64,000 nt of DNA from Lacisediminihabitans changchengi. GTDB lineage: Bacteria > Actinomycetota > Actinomycetes > Actinomycetales > Microbacteriaceae. Shown here piece by piece: positions 63,166 through 64,000 of this stretch. The stretch lies in NCBI RefSeq assembly GCF_016634425.1, contig NZ_JAEPES010000003.1, positions 124,001 to 188,000 of the forward strand, in the 5' to 3' direction. The notes under the pieces are model-generated. The model was not told where the DNA came from. It did no database searches and saw nothing but the letters and a program-made list of their open reading frames with translations. Each line of letters begins with the position of its first letter. Position 1 is the first letter of the stretch. The position numbers and the translations under genes are program-made.

Positions 63166-64000
63166 TCAGCGGGAGCCGGGCACAGACTCCGTGCCGACGT
63201 ACGCCGCCAGATACTCCCCCGTCAGCGTGGTGCGATCGGCGATCAGAGCGGCGGGCGTGCCCTCGAACACGACCCGGCCTCCGTCGTGACCGGCGCCGGG
63301 GCCGATGTCGATGATCCAGTCCGCGTGAGCCATGACCGCCTGATGATGCTCGATCACGATCACCGACTTGCCGGATTCGACCAGTCGGTCGAGCAGACCG
63401 AGCAGCTGCTCGACATCCGCCAGATGCAGCCCGGTGGTTGGCTCATCGAGGATGTACAGGTCACCGCTCTCCCCCATGTGCGTCGCCAGCTTGAGCCGCT
63501 GCCGCTCGCCGCCCGAGAGGGTGGTGAGCGGTTGCCCGAGACTGATGTAGCCGAGCCCGACGTCGACCAGCCGCTGCAGGATGGCGTGGGCCGCCGGGAT
63601 GCGCGCCGCACCGGATCCGAAGAACAGTTCGGCCTCGGCCACCGGCATCGCCAGCACCTCGCTGATGTTCTTGCCGTCGAGCGTGTAGTCGAGAACGGAT
63701 GCCTGGAACCGCTTGCCCTCGCAGACCTCGCAGACCGTGGAGACGCTGGCCATCACACCGAGGTCGGTGAAGATCACGCCCGCGCCATTGCAGTTCGGGC
63801 AGGCTCCCTCTGAGTTCGAGCTGAACAGCGCCGGCTTCACGCCGTTGGCCTTGGCGAAGGCCTTGCGGATCGGTTCGAGCAGCCCGGTGTATGTGGCGGG
63901 ATTGCTTCGCCTCGAGCCGCGGATCGCACCCTGGTCGATCGCGACGACGCCATCCCCCGGTGCGATCGACCCGTGCACCAGCGAGCTCTTGCCCGACCCG
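63166..64000 (-). CDS. UvrA-like ABC ATPase, 3' part (runs off the window)
   Basis: C-terminal half of a UvrA-family protein. The frame is open to the right edge ([16 protein letters not shown] visible above the first internal ATG), so the gene continues beyond 64000. It shows the second-module zinc finger (CPNCNGAG ... CEVCEGKRF), signature [15 protein letters not shown], Walker [17 protein letters not shown] and VIVIEHH. The short C-terminus ending [13 protein letters not shown], without the typical UvrA tail, suggests the UvrA-like branch (UvrA2/DrrC type) that gives drug or DNA-damage tolerance rather than housekeeping UvrA. Confidence 0.85.
   Translation of the reverse strand, partial: GSGKSSLVHGSIAPGDGVVAIDQGAIRGSRRSNPATYTGLLEPIRKAFAKANGVKPALFSSNSEGACPNCNGAGVIFTDLGVMASVSTVCEVCEGKRFQASVLDYTLDGKNISEVLAMPVAEAELFFGSGAARIPAAHAILQRLVDVGLGYISLGQPLTTLSGGERQRLKLATHMGESGDLYILDEPTTGLHLADVEQLLGLLDRLVESGKSVIVIEHHQAVMAHADWIIDIGPGAGHDGGRVVFEGTPAALIADRTTLTGEYLAAYVGTESVPGSR

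Noticed and set aside
1..64000. tRNA, rRNA, CRISPR arrays, prophage or integrase genes
   Set aside because: I found no cloverleaf, rRNA stretch, regular repeat-spacer array, or integrase/phage structural motif in the window.

Overview
The window looks like a chromosome segment from a high-GC Gram-positive bacterium of the class Actinomycetes, most likely family Microbacteriaceae (Leifsonia/Cryobacterium-like). The grounds are the gene order ftsW-murG-murC-ftsQ-ftsZ-yggS-sepF-yggT-wag31-lspA-rluD-dnaE, an actinobacterial aa3/bc1 respiratory gene set (ctaC-ctaD-ctaF and ctaE-qcrC-qcrA-qcrB), DUF3043 and the general codon use. The genus is inference; there is no rRNA or tRNA gene in the window to test it.

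Layout. 0-10.4 kb is the distal part of the division and cell-wall (dcw) cluster, nearly all on the + strand with overlapping or closely spaced genes. 10.4-19.5 kb is housekeeping: dnaE, hisD, nrdR, pyrD, then convergent DUF3043, an M20 dipeptidase and erpA. 19.7-23.3 kb holds ctaC-ctaD-ctaF and a GNAT gene; 30.8-35.1 kb holds ctaE-qcrC-qcrA-qcrB on the other strand. Between them lies a 7.1 kb mobile unit (23449-30556). It starts with a 210 bp left-end fragment of an IS21-family element, continues with 3.7 kb of cargo (an IS5-like transposase remnant, small membrane proteins and a secreted trypsin-like protease), and ends with a complete IS21-family element carrying istA, istB and an extra VOC-fold gene. 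The outer ends are flanked by the same 6 bp (CTTCTC). Removing the unit plus one copy restores a 74-codon gene for a two-helix membrane protein.

35-46 kb: trpD, a DksA-like zinc-finger protein, an FMN-dependent alpha-hydroxy-acid oxidase, a YchJ-type protein, a VOC protein, a secreted GH27 alpha-galactosidase divergent from a WYL-domain regulator, a glycerate kinase with no ATG/GTG/TTG start, and the C-terminal remnant of a large glycoside hydrolase.

46-64 kb is accessory: a xanthorhodopsin-like proton-pump rhodopsin divergent from a MarR regulator with a clear palindrome between them; a membrane-anchored nitroreductase with DUF805; a glycosyltransferase between two ~100 bp repeats; a broken VOC gene; a SOUL protein; lipoproteins including DUF305; a CmtR-like sensor with a CDF metal exporter between two copies of a 22 bp repeat; a TetR/oxidoreductase pair with two operator-like sites; a ribbon-helix-helix/VOC fusion preceded by an 18 bp perfect palindrome; a TetR/ABC (MacB-like) operon; and the 3' part of a UvrA-like ATPase running off the right edge.

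The best leads are the nested IS21 unit with its VOC passenger and restorable target gene, the RHH-VOC fusion with its own operator-like site, and the rhodopsin-MarR pair.
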